Assembly (NCBI GenBank): GCA_020744425.1
Contig: JAGMUV010000015.1
Span: 558,001 to 622,000 of the forward strand
Reading direction: 5' to 3'
DNA length: 64,000 nt
Source of the DNA: Dactylonectria macrodidyma
Lineage: Eukaryota; Ascomycota; Sordariomycetes; Hypocreales; Nectriaceae
The notes under the pieces are model-generated. The model had not been told where the DNA came from and did not search any database. It worked only from the letters and a program-made list of their open reading frames with translations. Made by a program: the position numbers and the translations under genes. This document shows positions 45,135 to 59,115 of this stretch, one piece after another (position 1 is the stretch's first letter; each line of letters opens with the position of its first letter).

Positions 45135-48100
45135 GATACATGGTACATGATACACGATACAAGCGAAGGCTCTTGGGCGTGCAGGTCTAGTTTGTATCTA
45201 AATCCGGGCTGCGCGTACTGCCAATGTTTCCAAGCTGGGCTGGACTATCTCTCGAGAGTTGCGATGAGAGGCAATGGCTAAAGTCGAGGCACCATTCACA
45301 ACAATACCCAGCCAGAAAGAAAGGAGAAAAAATGAGACAAAAAGAAAAGAAGAAGAAAGGCCCTCGAACCAGCGGCCAGCCCAATGCCAGACCGGCAGCA
45401 GTGCATCGAGTGCATCTCCCGTGCACTACTGCCATGTACAGCGCGCGACAGTCGCAGTGCAGCGTGCACTCTGCACTCAGGCTCTGAAATAATCCCGCAG
45501 AACCAGCCTCAGTCCCATCTATTTCGGTTGTCTGCCGCTCGCCCATTGGATGTCCCCATGGCATGCTGCAGTTACATGGCACGCTTCCCTGCATTCTGTG
45601 CGTGTGGGCTGCTCGACTGAGCAGGAGAGTGCGAGAGGCGACGCGACCGCCGGCGTGTCTTGGAGCTGAGGAACACTGTATGGTGGTTGGGCCCTCCACT
45701 GGCTCTCAGTGGGAACAGTGGCTCCTCAAGTTGGGTACAGCGCGCTGGTGCGGCTGGTTTAGGGCACCTCACATGGCCGTTCTAAACTTCTGAGGGGGTC
45801 GAAGGTCCCCGCTGGTGCACTAACGGCATGGCGCCATGGCCGGCAGACCCAGCTCACCGTAGGGAACGTGGCGCGCCAGGGGCAGCCGAGGGACCAAGTT
45901 TCCTCCACCTGGGGGGGGCCAGGGGCCGAACCATCAACCCCCAGTAAACCCCACTGTGGCCCGCCCCTGGAGCTAGAGGCGAGAGAGAAGAGAGCCTGAC
46001 GATCACCGCCCATCAGCCAAACCGGCCTTTCTCTAGGTGTTGTACTACGTACGATGTTATGTGTTATGCTATGCTATGTAAAAAGAACGGGATTCCATCC
46101 GATCCGGGACCGGGAAGCCTTCTCAGCGGTCAACTAGACGCACAACACATCATCATCACCAGCCATCCCTAACTCCCTACCTGCCTAAGGTGCCTGCCTA
46201 CCATGCATGCACTCGCGATGCCACAGCCGATACGGCACTATTGATGTGCCATGTCAGAATCCTACACTTCGCCCAGCCCTTAATATTGACCGCTGGGCAT
46301 TGGTTGGTAGCTGCATCGGCCACGCATGGCATCGCCGTCGGTCTGTCAGATGGGCCGCATACGGCCTCGCATCCGGGAGTCAATTGTCCTCTGGTTGTTG
46401 AGGGATCCACGCCAGTACGTACGTAGTTCGGCCGGTTTTCACCTCGACGAGCAAATCATTGCTTTGCGGCTTTTCCTGTTCCTGGACCGGTTCCTGAACC
46501 AGTTTCCTGATCCGGTTCCTGCTCATGGCTGTGCGGCCCAGGCCAGACCTCCTTCGGCCGCCTTCTGTACCTGACATATCATTCCTGAAAACACACACCC
46601 AATGGGTCCAAATCCACTCGACTCAAACAAGCAAGCTCAGGTACCGAAGACATTCACATTCCGTTTCGCAAGAGAACCCCCACAGCTCAAACCCCGGCCC
46701 ATCATTGCCCGTCATCACCCATCAGATCAGATCAGCCCTCCTCTTCCTTCATGTCAGCCCCCTCGCATTCGCCTTTGCCTCAACGAAACGGAAGTCGTCC
46801 AACAAGCGTTCGAGCCCAACGGGTCTCAGACACGCATGCTGCATGCATGCCGTCGGTGAGCACCAAACATCAGCCAGCCAGCCGCAGAGAGGCGGCTTAT
46901 GCAGGACTTCTAAGACAATGTGCTTCGTACATGCTCAACCGCGTATCAAAAAAAAAGTTTCCAGCGCCTGATGGTCTAAAAAGGGCCTGGGTGCGGTTCA
47001 TGTGCTCATCCGTGCGCCGTAGCTGTCAAGTCTTCCCTGTCCAACATTGGCGTCCGGGGTACGTTGACAGTTCATGTCCTTGACGGGAGCTGCAAGGGAG
47101 AATAATTAGAGCGCCGGGCTTCTATCACATTGGAACGCAACGTAATGGAGTCGCCCAGAGACATTTCGTCGTCATGGCCCGTCGTTATCAAACCACCAGG
47201 GCACGTTGATGGCCCGCCACTCCCTCCCCCCCCGGCTGTATCATCACGACTCGTCTCGTTTCTCCGTTCGCTTGTGATTGTCTAGATAGGCATGGGCGCA
47301 ACGGTAAAGACGGAGAAACCGCGTTACTATTGCGGGCTCGCCTTGGCCAAAACTCCACTGCACACCCCCCTCCACGATGAGATGAGAGACGCGGAGAATA
47401 AAGATTGGGTGGGCCGAGGCAAGGCACCACTTGACTGCCGTCCATATCTCGGGTCCCAGACTTTATCATCCATGACGACGGCCCGTCACGCAATCATCAC
47501 GGCCTCCCACCGTAATCGGCTCGCAGGGCTCATTTGGAACAGTTCGTGGACCCTCCAGGCACAGGTGAAGCACACTTATACGGCAAAATAGGCGGACACC
47601 AGGCAAAATAGCCCCGCCAAGCATCGGCCGGAATGCCCATCAAGGCGGACACGGCCGGTTTCCAAATCGCGCTTCCGAGCCGCTGCCCGACCGCCTCTTA
47701 TTGCAGGCAGCGGCAATGTCGGTAGATAAAATGATTTCATAGACAAAAACCGCCCGAGAGATAAAAACAACCCGACCCGATGAGAAGCTGAGCTTCATAC
47801 GTAGTAAATGGGACCAACGTAAAGACGAAAAAGCAAACGACGGGAATGGTGGGACGAATCCACGTCGAGCCAGAAATGGGTTCCTGATATGATGTGCAAG
47901 CAGCAGAAAAAGCAACGGCCGGCATGCTGATCTGGGGGATTCCCTTTTTGCCAGTTGACATTTCGTTTCTTTTTCTTACTGCAGCTTGTTTCCCGTCAAA
48001 CGAAGCGTTTCGTTCCATTTTTTCCTTTTGGGCCCCTCTCATCTGCCCGCCCTTCCACTGCGTGCCTTACTTGCCTGGTTTTCCTTTTTGCGCATCACAC

Positions 48101-50777
48101 CGGGATGCACGCCATGACGCTTCTCTCTCCGCCTTGTTCTGTGGATGGCGATGCGATACGATGCGATTCGGTTAGGTGTGATGGCGAGACATTTGCACCG
48201 CAACAGGCCGGTCTAGGTCGTTCGCATCTCCATTTGCATTTGCGTCTGGCGATATCATGGTCATCTACCCACTCCACACCACCTACCTTTTTTGGGTTGC
48301 CCGTTGTAGTCCATATGGAGTGCCGGATAGAGGATGGCCTGTCACCGACTTACCCATCTGGGCATATATTGGCAATGAATGATGGATGAATGATCGTGGA
48401 TGGCCCAGTTCCAGTTACCTTCAAACCACCCAAAAACTACGCACGTAGCATGGATAACCTCAACTCATCTTAATTATGCCGGTTCCTGATCGCATCCGTG
48501 CTTCACACTTCGATCGTGGACGGTTACGGTCGCTAATTCATGGTGAGCGAGGCCTCATTGAGCGAACCCCGATACCCTGGTTCCTTGTCCCCTTCCCTAG
48601 CGCACCCCAGCCCGTCCGTTCCTGGCCTTGCTAAACTAGTTAACTTGGTAATGGTATGGAATACCGCCCACTGGCACACATTAGTTGCGCCGCCTCAACT
48701 AACACAAGGCCAGGCAGAGCTCGCAGCAATGGAAGTGGCGTGCCAGCCCGCCCCGTCTCAGCTCGAATGGTAGAATGGTCAGCGAGATGGTGAACTAGCC
48801 ATTGGCTATGCTCCGTCACCGCCGCCTTTTGGTTGGCTTCCGGCCGTTGGCGTTTCCATAGCGGCTCAGTTTGAGACGGCAAGGCTTGTGCGGGCGAGAA
48901 AAAGACTCGGCCCGGCCAAGGCTGGTTCTGGGATTATCGACGGGTGAGCATTGTGCCGTGATCTAGACTGTGGTCGACACATTGGCAATAGGAGAACAGG
49001 CATGTGCGTAATACGTAGTGTTGTATTAATGACGATGATGAAATCACGGCTTTCGAAGTGACGGGATTGGAAGTGTGTGCATGGTACGTACCTAGGAGTT
49101 AGGACAGTGGACTGTTTCCATATCACTGGCCTGGTTCATACAACCATGCCCATCTTGACATGCAACATCAAACACGCCTCATGGCCTTCCCCCTACCCTG
49201 CTGGCTGTCACTTGGCCCATCAGTGCTCGGCGAACGGCGAGGCATGTCAAGAAGCCAGGATATAGCGATGCGCTCACCCGACCGTCTCGACTCTTACGGT
49301 TAATTCAACGGGTCTAACAGCAAGCAGCAGCCTTGCGTCATTACAGCGCAGACTGCCATCGGCAAACGGTGGACATTGGCTGTTTCTCCCTCTTCCAGTC
49401 GCAAACCCCAGGAATGATTCTAGTGGCCGAACGACTCCTCTTACACAAGACATCGAAACCGCGCCGATCCGCTTGGCGGAACTGCGCGGGAGAAGAGGGG
49501 CGGCAACTCGGCCACTTTCGGTGCAAGAGAGAGACAGAGAAATACGCCGACAGAGACCGCGGGAACCTGGCCATGATGTGGTGCGATCGATCGGATCTCA
49601 CCGTTTCCGCTGTCTGGTCAAGTGTCCATACAGCCAGACAGCCGTTGCCAGGACCAGCGCCTGGTCGGAGATGGCACGCTGCGACATACTTGGTTTGAGG
49701 TAGCATCCCATTGCGAGGGCCGAAGGATCGCCAGCGAGGGAGATTGTGCCGTGTCCGGTTGCAACGGTTTTCCAGGGCTCTCAACTCAGCTGTCGCTACT
49801 AGACGCGGTACGGTAGCATTCTCGTCCGATCTTGATTTCACAGCCTGCTCACGTCCCGCCCAACAAGCGAATTACATGGCACCAAACGAAACGAACGCCA
49901 AGCCCAAGCGCCCTTGTCTCACTCCCTGACTGGCTAGTTGGCTCGGCGCCCAAGAGCAGAGAAAGCGTTCCCTTCGCTTATGATTTGCAGCAAGCCGTGC
50001 CTTGGCTGGTTCGAAGTAGACGAGTTGGCGTGTTTCGCTCGGACCACTTCCTCCACGATAGCAGGCCGCTACAGGCCCATCTTGTGTCGGGACGGCTCAC
50101 CTCCGATCTTATTTAGCTCCCATGGCTCGTGGACGCCTCGGCCGCCGCTTGATGCTCGGCAAAGCTGGACTTGCCATGTCTAGTAAGATGCCCATCCCCG
50201 TTCCATGTTCCATCGACGACCTATTACGCACTACTTGACCGCATATCTACAGGATGTACTTACTGTATGTACCAAGTAAGGGAAGAATCTCCACTGCAGA
50301 CGTTGCGTGTCCCTAGTCCCCAGCACTCAACAATACTCGGCAGAAGGGACTCACTCTTTGAACCCTTCCATGCCAACAGCTCCGCCCCACATGTGCGTTC
50401 CCTGTCCCAGAAAACGTGGGTGGAATGGAATTTCTGTCCTCATGACCACTGGCCGGCGTGTGCGGACTGCGTTGGGATGGCGGCTTGCCAGGGCTGCCAA
50501 TACTCCCAGGGGAAGAGTGAGACCCTCAGAGAGAGTGGAGAAAACGGACGAGGCTACGGGGAGGGACTAAAGCAAAACGGCCCCGTAGCTGACTGACGAT
50601 TGTGTGCACTAACGGAGGACCGTCAGGAGAAGTTGTGTTGGTGTGTGTGGGTGAGTGGGCGAGTGGTGGAGGGAGAGGGCAGTGTGTGAGGATCGTGTTA
50701 GTGCGCGATACACCGCTTCTTTGCGTGACAAGTGCAAGTGCCCGCCCAGCCTCTCCGCCTCTCCACCTCCTCAACCT

Positions 50778-50801
50778 CACCACCACCACCACCACCACCA
50801 C
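50778..50801. repeat. (CAC)8 trinucleotide repeat
   Basis: Eight uninterrupted CAC units on the plus strand, in intergenic DNA. Confidence 0.9.
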
Positions 50802-51654
50802 CGCCAAATACCAACCACCTAGCCGCCCTCCCACCAACAACGCCCAGAAACACCCGTTACCCCATCCAATACTAGGCCCCGAGTACCTTTCGCCACCCCC
50901 AAAGAGATGGTGTTGACCACTGAAACCTAGCCGCTTGGTACAGGCACATCTCGACTGCCAATGGTCCATCGCTCTCCTCCCATGACCCATTTACCCTTTC
51001 CCCTCCTCCCTCTGCTTCTGATGCAAGGCACCCTGCCGCTGCTAACTGCTGCTACTGCTGCATCTTACTGCCGCTACTGTATGATGGTGATCTCCAAAGG
51101 TCCAAAACTTGCAACGGATGGGGCTTGCTCATGCTGTTAGACCTAGGTGGATTTGGCTTGGCCCTCCGTTTTGCGTGGCAACTCCATCGTCGCCATCGTT
51201 GCCATCTTCCTCCCCCCCCACAATGTAATGGGCTCTCGCTTCACATCGCAGCCTTCTCACTGGCTCAGCCCATGATGAACCTCGCACTCCTCGTTCGTAT
51301 CACAGACATGCACTATCACCTCTCTCACTCCTCCCCCCTTGCCTCACTCCCACCCAGCCACGATGACTTGCAGCTGCAACCCCGCTTCTCGACATGCACG
51401 TTGCCCAAACGAGCAGCTCACAATCCATCAATAGCCCCTTCTTTCGGCCTTGAAGCTCATCACGTTGTCAGCTAACGGCCTGATGTTCGTCCACCTAGCG
51501 GTCATACGGGACTCTCTAACCCCAGAGCGGCACGAGGCTGAATACAAGTTTAATTACACTCGACACTCTTTGCCATCAGGGAATGTGAGGCAGGTGTGTG
51601 TGTGTTAGCCAACTCATCATCGTCACTCTACACTTTGCTAGTGCCGGTCGTCCC

Positions 51655-51675
51655 ACGGGATACGGGATACGGGAT
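51655..51675. repeat. 7-bp tandem repeat, 3 copies (ACGGGAT)
   Basis: Three perfect ACGGGAT units. Confidence 0.85.
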
Positions 51676-53318
51676 GGAGAAGAGGGGTTGCAGTTGAGGC
51701 AATCTCCAATGGCACATGGCCCAGGTTGTCACTGCTCAGCCCCCTCGTCTGTTCAGCATCATGGGAGTGCTTGCATTATAGGAACTTTAGCAAGTGAGTT
51801 TGAGGCAGTTGGGGTCCGTCTCCCAAGTTGGTGTTGGTTGAAGGGAACTCGACATAGGACGTTGCGATCCCCCAGACAGACAGCCGATGATATCCAGAGC
51901 AAGGTCCGACAACGCCGCGTATCAATACCCTAGACCTTCGTCCAGCCCAGCCGACGTCGTCCAGCATAGTAGCGTATGCTACACAGGCGACATGGTTTTA
52001 AATTCAAGCCCACGGCAGGTTGCTTGCATGCCTGGGGAATCCCGGCTTCAAAATCCCACGGACGTTACACTAACAGAACCACACTAACAACCAACAGCTT
52101 CGATGCTTTCGTCACCGTGCTGGCAGGCAATGCCTCCTCCCTTCGTTGTGACCCTTGATCTATAATTACCTACGTATCTTGTGTGACTCTGGGCGTTGAG
52201 GGGCTATCACCCCGCCCAGTTGCCGTTACACCTCAATCTCGCAGGACGGGGGTCTGGACCATCTGGATGATGCCATCTCTGAGATCCCCCTCAACACAGG
52301 ATAGCAGGTCGTTCGTCGTCAAACAAGAGGCACCTCCACTCGTCCCGCTTCTTCCCCCGCCGACTCAAACCACGCCCCCACTGTAAGGGACTGTACGGGT
52401 GCGCCCGTCATGGCGAACCAATGCTGCGTCGGTGCAGGCATGTTCACCGCGCTGGAATGCCAAAACCCCTTACACCACCGCAGCGCGCAGAGTGTATCTC
52501 ACGTCTAAGGCGTTTGATCGTCTCTTAGCAAACTCCCCTTTCCGCGTCAGTATAACCGCGCCCGGGCAATATCACACCGATTAAGCTATGTGACTCTCGA
52601 ATGCCCGCAGGTCAATACTATGGTTGGCCCATCACGTCGAGACATGTAGTTGGACCCGTAGAGTCTCACTTGACGGGGTCACGTTCGGCCCTTAATGATA
52701 CTGACAACGTCCATCTCCATCTGCCGACATGACGCCATGAGACATACGCAAGTGGTAAACCATGGCCTGGGGGTACACGAGTGAAATCAGCAACGGAGAG
52801 AAGCCTGCCCTTACGAAACCGCAAATGTCAGTTGGCCTAGGCCACTGACTGGAGGGCGGCAAAGGGTGATTCTGGTGTAACTGTGTTACACCAGAAAGCC
52901 TGCCGCATCTGCTTGTCCCACCTGGCCTGCCATCCCTCCATCTGTGTGATATCAGAGGGCTTACCGCCATCCAAGCTAGCTGCAGCAGCAGGCCAGCAAA
53001 GCTGCGGGCCTAGCCTCCTAGGTTCAACCTGGGCAGTTTGAATCTCTCTTTCTATCTCATGCTCGTCGTCGCAAACGGCAACATGCCCCAATCCTTTTCT
53101 TCCCCTCTATCACGGCCGTTGCGAAGAAAGAAACGACTCCAAACTACGGGTGGGCTTCTAGCGAACCGGGGCGGCGAACAGGGGAGAACCCTGCGGGGTA
53201 GCGATTAGCGACCTAGTCCCTGGAGCTGGAGGGCTCGTCCGAGCAGCTAAGCTCGCTGTAGCATAGCCCCCAGGTTTTAAGTGGGAGAAAGTGGCGGTGA
53301 TTGGCACATTTTCGAGCC

Positions 53319-53344
53319 TTTTTTTTTTTTTTTTTTTTTTTTTT
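53319..53344. repeat. Poly-T tract, 26 nt
   Basis: Uninterrupted run of 26 T, the longest homopolymer in the window. A poly-A tail of a retrotransposed sequence on the minus strand is conceivable, but no element body or target-site duplication was seen beside it. Confidence 0.9.
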
Positions 53345-56300
53345 GGCTGGTGACTTGACGTCTGAGACTCGAAACAGGATCCTGGACCACTTCGGAGATC
53401 TTGAGACGCACCCAGGGCACTTCCCGTGGAGATCTTGGGCTGTGTCTTCTGAAGACGTCATACCGCCAAAGTGACAGAGACATGCTCGATCATCAATCCC
53501 CAACTGAGTACAGGATCAACAAGAACGCGTCGAGCTGAGGACAAGCAAGGGCAAAGCATTCCAGCGCGCGTCCTTGCAGCAGTTGATCAGTCTCAACTGC
53601 CCAGCAGACGGCCAATAAGCGGCTTCCACAACAGCAACACCATCGGCATCGCCATCAGCATCGCGATGGCCTGCCATTTGCTACACGATTCTAGGCAATC
53701 CACTTAGCACGAGGTAAGACATGTTACTGTATGTACTATGCAAGAAGTGCAGCATGTACGTCTGTACGAGCTGCACTGCACACTCGCATCACGCACAAGC
53801 ACAGCACGCAGTTCTCTCTTGCCTCGAGAGCTCGTTACAGCGGCCAATGGCACGGCAAACCTGCGATTACTCGGGCTTCACGATGCATTCGTGCATCTTA
53901 CGCCCTCGCATCAACCCGCGTTTTGGCCCAATCCAGCTGGGCCACACCGTCGGGCCACAACAACAATAATACCAAAACACTTGAAGCCCCATGTTCAAAA
54001 CACAGAACACGCACGCGGGGATCCCGGGCACCCAAGGGCGGTGTCAGGAATTGTGCGCCTCTCGTCTGCCTCACTCAGCCTCACTCTTTATTTTTTTCGC
54101 GCACCTCTTATGTGACCTTGTCTCTCCTCTCGAGCGTGGAAAATGCCAACGCAACTGCCGGGGGTGAGACGCACACCGAGCAAATCAATGCCACCGCCGG
54201 AAAGGAATTCCCACGCGGTGGCGAAGGGGAGAGAAAGGGAAGATCGAAGAACACACCCCCTCCTTCTGCTCTGCAACGGCCGGCCGTGACGGAGCCGGGA
54301 TGCTCTGGCAAATCACCTCGAGCGAGACCGTGTGCAAGCCGTGGGTGGTGCCAGCGAATGGATGCAGGGAAGGGTCAGCAACCGTCCCTTGGGTTGCTTC
54401 GGCCGGGCCGTAGAGTCGTCTTTTGCCGGGCGTCGTTCGTCTCGGAACAATTTTTGCAAGACGGGGCTTTATCATTCGCCTCCCGTTGGGCTGGGACGCT
54501 GCCCTCCGTCTTCCCGTTCCCGGGGGATGAGGAGGGAGGGGAGGGGCCCTGGATTGATGACCTGGCAGTGTGATATCTGAGTGATATCAAGCATGGTTGC
54601 CATCAATGGTGCCAGGTATTAGCTTAGGGCTGAGACGGAAGGGCCTCGGATGCGGCCGTGTGTTCGTCGTGGAAGGGATGGCCAATCTGCCGTAGTCGGT
54701 TGGTTGGATGAGAGACGCCGTCAGCCATGAGCTCAGAGCCAATACAGAGCTGACAGCCAATCCATCCTTAGGTGCCTGAATAGGTGGCGCAACAGCCCAG
54801 AGGAGGGAGAGGAGCTCAGAGCAAGGCTACGAAACATGGGCCTGGCTGTCGGGCCTCAAACTGCTCAACGCCAATCATCACCAATAAGTCCTTCGATGGC
54901 GCTGATTCATCCTCCTTCAATAACCAAGAAATTGGCCTCACTGCCTCTCAGAAACCGACCCCACGAAGGACATGGGTTTGTCAACGACTAATCATGAAAG
55001 GAAAAATATAAAATGCAAAATGATGTACTAGTGATGATCCTTGCTTCGCACGCGAGTCAATTGAACCCCAGCCACCCAACCACCACGAGCCTCACCAACT
55101 CGCTTTAGCAAGTGCAGCACTTGGAGATGTAACGTCCCCCTCATAGTCGACAGTAGTTCTCACCCACTCCGGCCCAAGCGTGTTTCATCATTTTGCTCCC
55201 TCAACTCGCAGCCAGACAACGTGTGCCACACACACTTCGCCACCATGAACGGGAGCCTTTTTCCTTACAGTACAGTTAATTGGTACTCATCTTCTTTTTT
55301 TCTGGGCCGCCTGATCGTGCGTCCCAGAATTCGGCCTCGTTGTGGGTGGCCTCGGATCTCGATCGCTTGTATCAAATCACCTCCCTGTCCTGGCTGGGCT
55401 CCGCGCGGCTTCACCAGTAGCACAATAGAAGACCTGTTAAGAGTTCTTGCTCAATGCCGCCGTCAACACCTACTTCGTAGAGATCTTCTAGATCCTGGGC
55501 AAAGGCGCATTTCACCGCTGCGATTGGATGACATGCAGGTGCTTTGTTCCGGGATATTCGTTGACCGGCATCATGAAATGCCCGGTGCCCTCGTAGCTTC
55601 AATCCCAAATGCACCCAGTTCCTTGGAGGATGCCAACCCTTAAGAGAAAAACGTACGTATTAAATCCGGCAACGAGGCATCCGGTCTGCTTAGCCATCAC
55701 CACATTGCACGCTAGACGGGGTTTGCAAACCTGCTGAGATGCTCCATTTTCCACGATGACAGCCCAGCCTTGTCGACGATGCAACACACCGCCAGACTGC
55801 AAGGTATAGGAGCTTTGATAACTCCAGGCAACCCTCCCCAAGACATGATGGAACGGCTCGCGATTCACGTCGGCTCTGCTATGCCGGTTGTGGTGAGCGC
55901 TTTTTCAGTTGAACGAGATAGACTAGATATTTCGCCGTCGCCACTGGCCGGAGGTGACTGCATCGGTGCTATTCTGTTTGAGTGTACTTCGTCCGGGACT
56001 TGGACCGTTTTGCAACCGTTGCTGTCTAAGGTAGAAGGCTTATTCCCGGGTCAGGGATGGCATGGTAACATCGAGGGGGCGATGACAACGGGAGTTGTCT
56101 TTCACTCTTCAGCTTCGGCAACTCATTACTCGGGTGTGGTATAGGGTAGAACTTTCCAACTTTACCATGTCTATCCTGGAGACACCATATAGGAAGCATT
56201 TCACTTTTGTGCCGTGATGAGATATATCTTGCGCATTGCCGTAGTATTTGTAGAGTCATATGGAGTTAGAGGGGAGAAATCACGCTGTTTCAGTGTGTCT

Positions 56301-58396
56301 GGTGGTTGCACATTTATAATCCTATGACAGTATTCATCTTACGATGTTCTAGAATCATAATCAAGTTATCTTAACTGTGATGTAGCCGATAGGTCCCTCA
56401 GACGAATAGGAGCCCGAAGGCATGGATGATCAGGATGTCCTCGAGTGATATACCCAGACAACTAGATCTCAATTGAACAGGTCGAGTTCTTGAGGCTTGT
56501 GACTGGGCTTGAAGTGGAGGAAGTCTGAGAGGATAAGTTGGCAACTAAGATGAGACGAATACGAGGCGAAGCCAGATGAAAACGAGAGAATCAAAGACAC
56601 GAGGCCAGGTAAGATGGCCAAACCTACGAAGGACCGTCCGGAATAGTACCATCTAGCACTCCCGTCTGAACTTGGAAAGGCTCCTCAAGACTCGGAACCT
56701 CGGCAACACTTGTTGTAGAGAATAGATGAGCCTACTAGATCAACCGAGTATCACAACGGCTCATCGGCCGATGACATAGGCGAATCGCCAATCTTTCTCG
56801 CACGTCCTCAATACCCGACAGCCTGCCTAGAGTCCGAATTAAACACCAAATATCTATTTAGTGCTCCGTTCCCTCCGAACGTGTGATCATGGTCGGAGGC
56901 AATGCAACAATGAGAGCTGAGGCTCAGCGGCCCAAGTCGAAGCCGCAAAGTTTTGAACGACTGGGAAGTCCAGGCGGCAAGGACCGCTCCTAATGTGAAC
57001 AATCACAGTGCATGTTACCTTTACATCGCCCTGAATTGGGTAGGAATGAGGCTTACTACAGTTTTCAGAACGGAAAAGCCGTCTCCACAAGCGGAGGACG
57101 TTGGAATCACCAGCGAAGTGCTCGCCTACCAGTACCCGTTGTCGTCGTCCTTCTTATTCTCGGCTGGCAGTTCATGAGTGACAATCCTCGTTCTCAGATT
57201 TGATAGGTTGTCTTTGTAGGATGCGTCTCGATGCCATATTCTCCAAGAAGATCGACCGCCTGGCCGAGAATACATCTGCTACTTCAGGTGAGCGTAAGGA
57301 AACCTGCAGCTTGCGAATATGCATCATCTGCAGCGCCTTCAGCAACTGGAAACTCGATTTCAGCCCTAACATTAACATGAGACGATAATGCTGCCTTCTA
57401 ATCTTAATGCCGGATTCCGAGTTGGAGTGACGAGGGCAACTGCTTAGAGACCAAGATGTTTCCAACGTAGACCCTCTCGTGAGATATTTCAGTGCTTGTG
57501 GCTTTGATGGATCTGTGTGTGTGGGTTTGATGTTAGGAGAAACGATTGAGATTCATGTTATTGTGGCCAAGTGTTTGGTTAGTTGATGTCGATATGAACT
57601 CGCGAAACCGAATCTACTTTAGAGGTAAGACAATGGAGCGTGTGGAGGATATGGATCACTCTTCACGTCCCATTCCCCTATACAGCTATCCCGCGTTGCG
57701 TCTTCACTAGAGCTTCAACAATTCTCAGCCCTAGAATGATTGAAGACCGTGAGGTAGGAACAAGCCATTCTTGGTCACACACTCGATCCTGCTAAGCGAA
57801 CAAATCTTAGAAGGACCTTGTCCATCAGGCCAGAACGATGAAGACATGGTCACAGTAGTGATACAAAGTACGAAGGGGTATACCCTCATGCGCTACATAG
57901 TTGCACCAAGAGGACCCGGATAACAACGTGAATGGAGCCAAGTAATTCTTTGTTCAATCAAGTTTTCCTACTCCACTTCGCCTCTTGCTATGATTGGATT
58001 GGGAATAAAAAAAAAACCAAAAACAAAGATGCCTCTTAACGCAATACGCCCTCCTCAACCACTGCTTCGACGGCAGCGTAAAACCAAGTAATGCAAAAGT
58101 CGCAGCATTAAGCGTTCAATACATCAATCAATCAACCAAACCACTGGGGATTTCATTCCGTGCCGCAGCTCCAATAAAGCTGGGCGTTTTTCCTATCGTC
58201 GGGTCTTCAACTCATCAAAAGGTATAGTGTCGTGTGTCGAAAAAGTGCTGCTCGATAATAAAATGGGTGGCAGAGAAGCGAACTGGGGCATTGCAGAGAC
58301 GAGAGTCTTCATGCTGACCGAACCACCTATCGGCACATGGGGATGCTGGGATCAGGGTGGCGTTGTCAATCGCGGCCCACCGAACGGCTCTGACGT

Positions 58397-59115
58397 TTAG
58401 ACCAAGTATGCTAGCATGCCAATGGCCACTGCGGCGGCAGCACCCTTGCCTGCTGGGGCCATGGTAGGGGCAGCGAAGCCGTCGGACGAGGTCGAGGTCA
58501 CGGAGTCGCCAGTTGCCTCAGAGGTACCTGAAGACTTAGTGGCAGAGGCGGTGGCGGTTTGAGACTCGGTGGTGCTCGACGATTCCTCACTGTCATCGAC
58601 GTCGGGAGGGCCCTGAGTGGCGCAGAGATCGCCAATGTTTGAGGTACACTCCCTCTGGGAACTGGCGCTGCCAGTGTTGGAGGCGATGCACTGCGAGTAA
58701 AGTTCCTCGCATATAAACGTCGGGACAGTCTGAGTGTAGTACTGCAGGCCGGGCGTCGAGCTGTTGGAGGCGCACGTGCACTCCCATGAGAGATCGCTCT
58801 GTAGGAAGACCTTGTTAGACCCGAGAAACCGGGGCGGGGGACAATGAGGGAGAGCCTACCTGGGTGCAGCTGTTGTCTCCCGTGTTGTTGTCGCAGAGAA
58901 GCTCACAGGTATTGGTCTGAGCCTGGCACCACGAAGCTGTGTCAAGAGTTAGCGATATGGTTTCATCCTCACGCCCGGACGCGCTGGTACATACCTCGCT
59001 CCTGGGCCTCAACAGTGTTGGGGTCAATGGTCATGTTGAGCGAGCTGGTGTAGTTTGCGACCTGGGCGGAAACCGCACCGACGGCAACGGTGAGTAGAGT
59101 AAGCGAGAAGCGCAT
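58397..59115 (-). CDS. Secreted GPI-type Cys-rich protein, DUF7707-like (199 aa, 3 exons)
   Basis: Exons (minus) 58995-59115, 58860-58936 and 58397-58798; introns of 58 and 61 bp join in phase. A signal peptide (residues 1-17, MRFSLTLLTVAVGAVSA) is followed by a compact domain with ten cysteines: C44, 51, 55, 64, 73, 75, 96, 103, 117 and 125. The spacing and words (WCQAQTNTCELLC, WECTC, QTVPTFICEELYSQCIASN) fit the fungal DUF7707 family, a set of cell-surface proteins without known function. N-glycosylation sequons lie at N21 and N27. After residue 130 comes a Ser/Thr-rich stalk, then an Ala-rich hydrophobic tail (GKGAAAAVAIGMLAYLV), as in GPI-anchored proteins. Even cysteine number and clean splice phases make the model firm; family assignment is from memory of the pattern. 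Confidence 0.88.

Larger units (their letters stand above)
43818..45150 (-). promoter_or_regulatory. CT-rich leader region of the membrane-protein gene
   Basis: Read on the minus strand, 44.58-45.15 kb is strongly C/T-rich (TCTCACCTCACCTCACC, CCCATCCCACCCC), as expected around a fungal transcription start. It would give this gene a leader of up to about 1.3 kb, unless an intron removes part of it. Two pentamer arrays and one 7-bp periodic array lie in or beside it. Assignment to this gene rests on strand bias and position. Confidence 0.45.
45151..58396. other. Gene-poor region of about 13 kb
   Basis: No protein family was recognised in this stretch. The longest frame (53731-54573, plus, 280 codons) lacks motifs and changes composition along its length. 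From 54.8 to 57.6 kb the DNA is more A/T-rich and holds short frames of unusual composition (55770-56144 plus; 55599-55868 minus), which could be degraded coding DNA but match nothing I know. Microsatellites include (CAC)8 at 50778-50801 and T26 at 53319-53344. GGTTCCTG-type words recur at 46480-46525. The right end should include the 3' region of the DUF7707-like gene (A-rich at 58006-58027). Confidence 0.45.

Noticed and set aside
53319..53344. T26 tract as the tail of a retrotransposed sequence
   Set aside because: No flanking duplication and no recognisable body of an element on either side.
53731..54573. Plus-strand open frame of 280 codons
   Set aside because: Longest frame in the gene-poor region, but it crosses unrelated compositions and has no domain, signal peptide or conserved word. 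Likely chance openness in GC-rich DNA.
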